Positions 62,919 to 64,000 of a stretch of DNA of 64,000 nt are shown here, piece after piece. This DNA is from Methylotenera oryzisoli. GTDB taxonomy: Bacteria; Pseudomonadota; Gammaproteobacteria; Burkholderiales; Methylophilaceae. The position numbers were made by a program, and so were the translations under genes. The DNA lies in NCBI GenBank assembly GCA_945881735.1, contig CAMCVF010000009.1, positions 1 through 64,000 on the forward strand, written 5' to 3'. The notes beneath the pieces are model-generated. The model had not been told where the DNA came from and did not search any database. It saw nothing but the letters and a program-made list of their open reading frames with translations. Position 1 is the first letter of the stretch. Each line of letters starts with the position of its first letter.

Positions 62919-64000
62919 TTAAAGCTTCATTTTACTAAATGAATCGTACACAGGACCCAGCACAGAAACCATAATAAACGCCAATATTAATCCCAAAATA
63001 ACCGTTAATGCGGGCTCTATTAATTTAAGCATTTTTTGCATCAATTCGTTGACATCCCTATCGTAAAAATAACTAATATTTAACAAGGATTTATCCAACG
63101 CGCCAGTGCTTTCACCCACTTTAACCATACGCACCACCAAAGGTGGAAATAAACCCGCATTATGAAAACTTTCAGACATGCTATCTCCAGCATTAATTTG
63201 TGCATGCACACGACTTAATGCATCGGCTATCACGCGATTACCCACAATTTTTTCGCAGGTTTTAATGGCTTGCAAAATAGGGATGCCTGTTTGATACATG
63301 AGGGCAAAATACCGCGCAAAACGTGCCATGATAATTTTATGTAAAATATCGCCAGTTAGCGGCAGTTTTAATTTAAGGTAATCAAAGCGATAACGTGCCT
63401 CTGCACTTTGTTTAACATACGCTACGGCACTTGCAGCAAGCACTAACGGTACCGTAATAATAAGCCACCAATAACTAACGAAGGCATTCGATATAGAAAT
63501 TAAAATGCGCGTATTTAACGGCAACTCTTGGCCTAGGCTATTTAAAAAGTTCACCATCTCAGGCACTAAATACACCATTAAAAACATCACTGCACCTAAC
63601 ACTACCACCAGCACAAATAACGGGTATGCCAAGAGCTTCTTGGTCTGACCTAGTAATTCATCTTGCCATTTTAGCGTATTGGATAAGTTTTCGAATACGG
63701 CCGGTAATTGCCCCGTTTGTTCGCCAGCGCCAACCAAATTCACAAACACTTCATCAAAAACTTCTGGGTGTTCCGCCAATGCTTGACTGAGCATTTTGCC
63801 ACCTTCAACTTCACCCGCAATAGCACCCAATACTTTTTGAAAATATAGATTTTGCGTGCTATCGCTCAAATCGTTTAAGCCCTCTAAAATGGGTACACCA
63901 GCACTGGTTAATTGCTCTAGCTGAAAGCAAAACATCACCAAATCGCGATTGCTGACTCTCTTTTTGGCAAACGTATTATTGGATTTCGCGCTTGATCTAA
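62919..64000 (-). CDS. PilC/GspF-family inner-membrane platform protein, N-terminus cut
   Basis: The frame is open to the window edge (360 codons), so the true start lies outside. Two T2SSF domains are visible (about residues 20-140 and 225-350 of the visible part) with the family features KRVSNRDLVMFCFQLEQLTSAGVPILEGL in segments, LVGAGEQTGQLP, MARFARYFALMYQTGIPILQAIK and VGESTGALDKSL. Three membrane segments are present. It would sit in the inner membrane at the base of the pilus, contacting the ATPase, which is expected further upstream outside the window. Confidence 0.92.
   Translation of the reverse strand, partial: RSSAKSNNTFAKKRVSNRDLVMFCFQLEQLTSAGVPILEGLNDLSDSTQNLYFQKVLGAIAGEVEGGKMLSQALAEHPEVFDEVFVNLVGAGEQTGQLPAVFENLSNTLKWQDELLGQTKKLLAYPLFVLVVVLGAVMFLMVYLVPEMVNFLNSLGQELPLNTRILISISNAFVSYWWLIITVPLVLAASAVAYVKQSAEARYRFDYLKLKLPLTGDILHKIIMARFARYFALMYQTGIPILQAIKTCEKIVGNRVIADALSRVHAQINAGDSMSESFHNAGLFPPLVVRMVKVGESTGALDKSLLNISYFYDRDVNELMQKMLKLIEPALTVILGLILAFIMVSVLGPVYDSFSKMKL

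Noticed and set aside
1-64000. CRISPR arrays, insertion sequences, prophage or toxin-antitoxin systems
   Set aside because: No regularly spaced repeats, transposase motifs, phage structural genes or toxin-antitoxin pairs were seen on either strand.

Overview
The window reads as a housekeeping stretch of an AT-rich betaproteobacterial chromosome. Family content and gene order (zapB-like/zapA/6S RNA, ahcY with a SAH riboswitch beside metF, rsmB-DUF4390-ntrY-ntrX, lptCAB-rpoN-hpf-hprK-rapZ-PTS, prlC) fit Methylophilaceae (Methylotenera/Methylophilus-like) best. The family-level assignment is inferred from gene content; no rRNA is present to test it.

Left part (1-4 kb): the C-terminally truncated gene of a Ser/Thr-rich secreted protein; a small accessory patch (DUF2269, DUF2141 and a divergent TetR regulator) lying just beyond the 3' end of a tRNA-Phe gene and bounded by a second copy of the tRNA terminator; a decayed YgaU-type LysM gene with two in-frame TGA codons; and a small lipoprotein. 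From 4 to 11 kb is a vitamin B12 block: cobT-cobS-cobC converge on cobU-bluB, followed by btuM and btuB, with a cobalamin riboswitch in front of btuB. Together they import B12 or its precursors and build the lower loop (DMB synthesis, cobinamide activation, assembly).

11-24 kb: the division genes zapB-like/zapA, 6S RNA, EVE and DUF2237 proteins, a beta-propeller lipoprotein, ilvA, rpiA, phoU, yggX, dgkA, a ZnuD-like TonB receptor with a small His/Cys exported protein, sodB, and xerC-DUF484-dapF. 24-29 kb is the methyl cycle: metK, then a promoter buried in a palindrome, a SAH riboswitch, ahcY, a small membrane protein and metF. 29-41 kb: smg-dprA-LysM facing def-fmt-htpX-rsmB-DUF4390-ntrY-ntrX, where NtrX has a degenerate AAA+ domain, then xth and a HAD phosphatase.

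41-54 kb, on the minus strand, joins prlC to an incomplete regulatory PTS (ptsI, ptsH, EIIA-Man), rapZ, hprK, hpf, rpoN and the LPS export/Kdo genes lptB-lptA-lptC-kdsC-kdsD. The ptsN gene usually found between hpf and hprK is absent. After a Kef-type antiporter and thiO on the plus strand, the right end (57-64 kb) is a tightly coupled minus-strand operon for an MSHA/type IV pilus-like or pseudopilus apparatus: PilC/GspF, a PilM/PilN-like fusion, PilO/MshJ-like, a small exported protein, a large prepilin-like protein and a pseudopilin. Its last gene is a moeB/thiF-type E1-like enzyme whose GTG start overlaps the pseudopilin stop.

No CRISPR array, insertion sequence, prophage or obvious defence system was seen. 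The observations most worth checking are the tRNA-flanked patch, the degenerate NtrX, the missing ptsN, the promoter inside the ahcY palindrome and the pilus-moeB operon.
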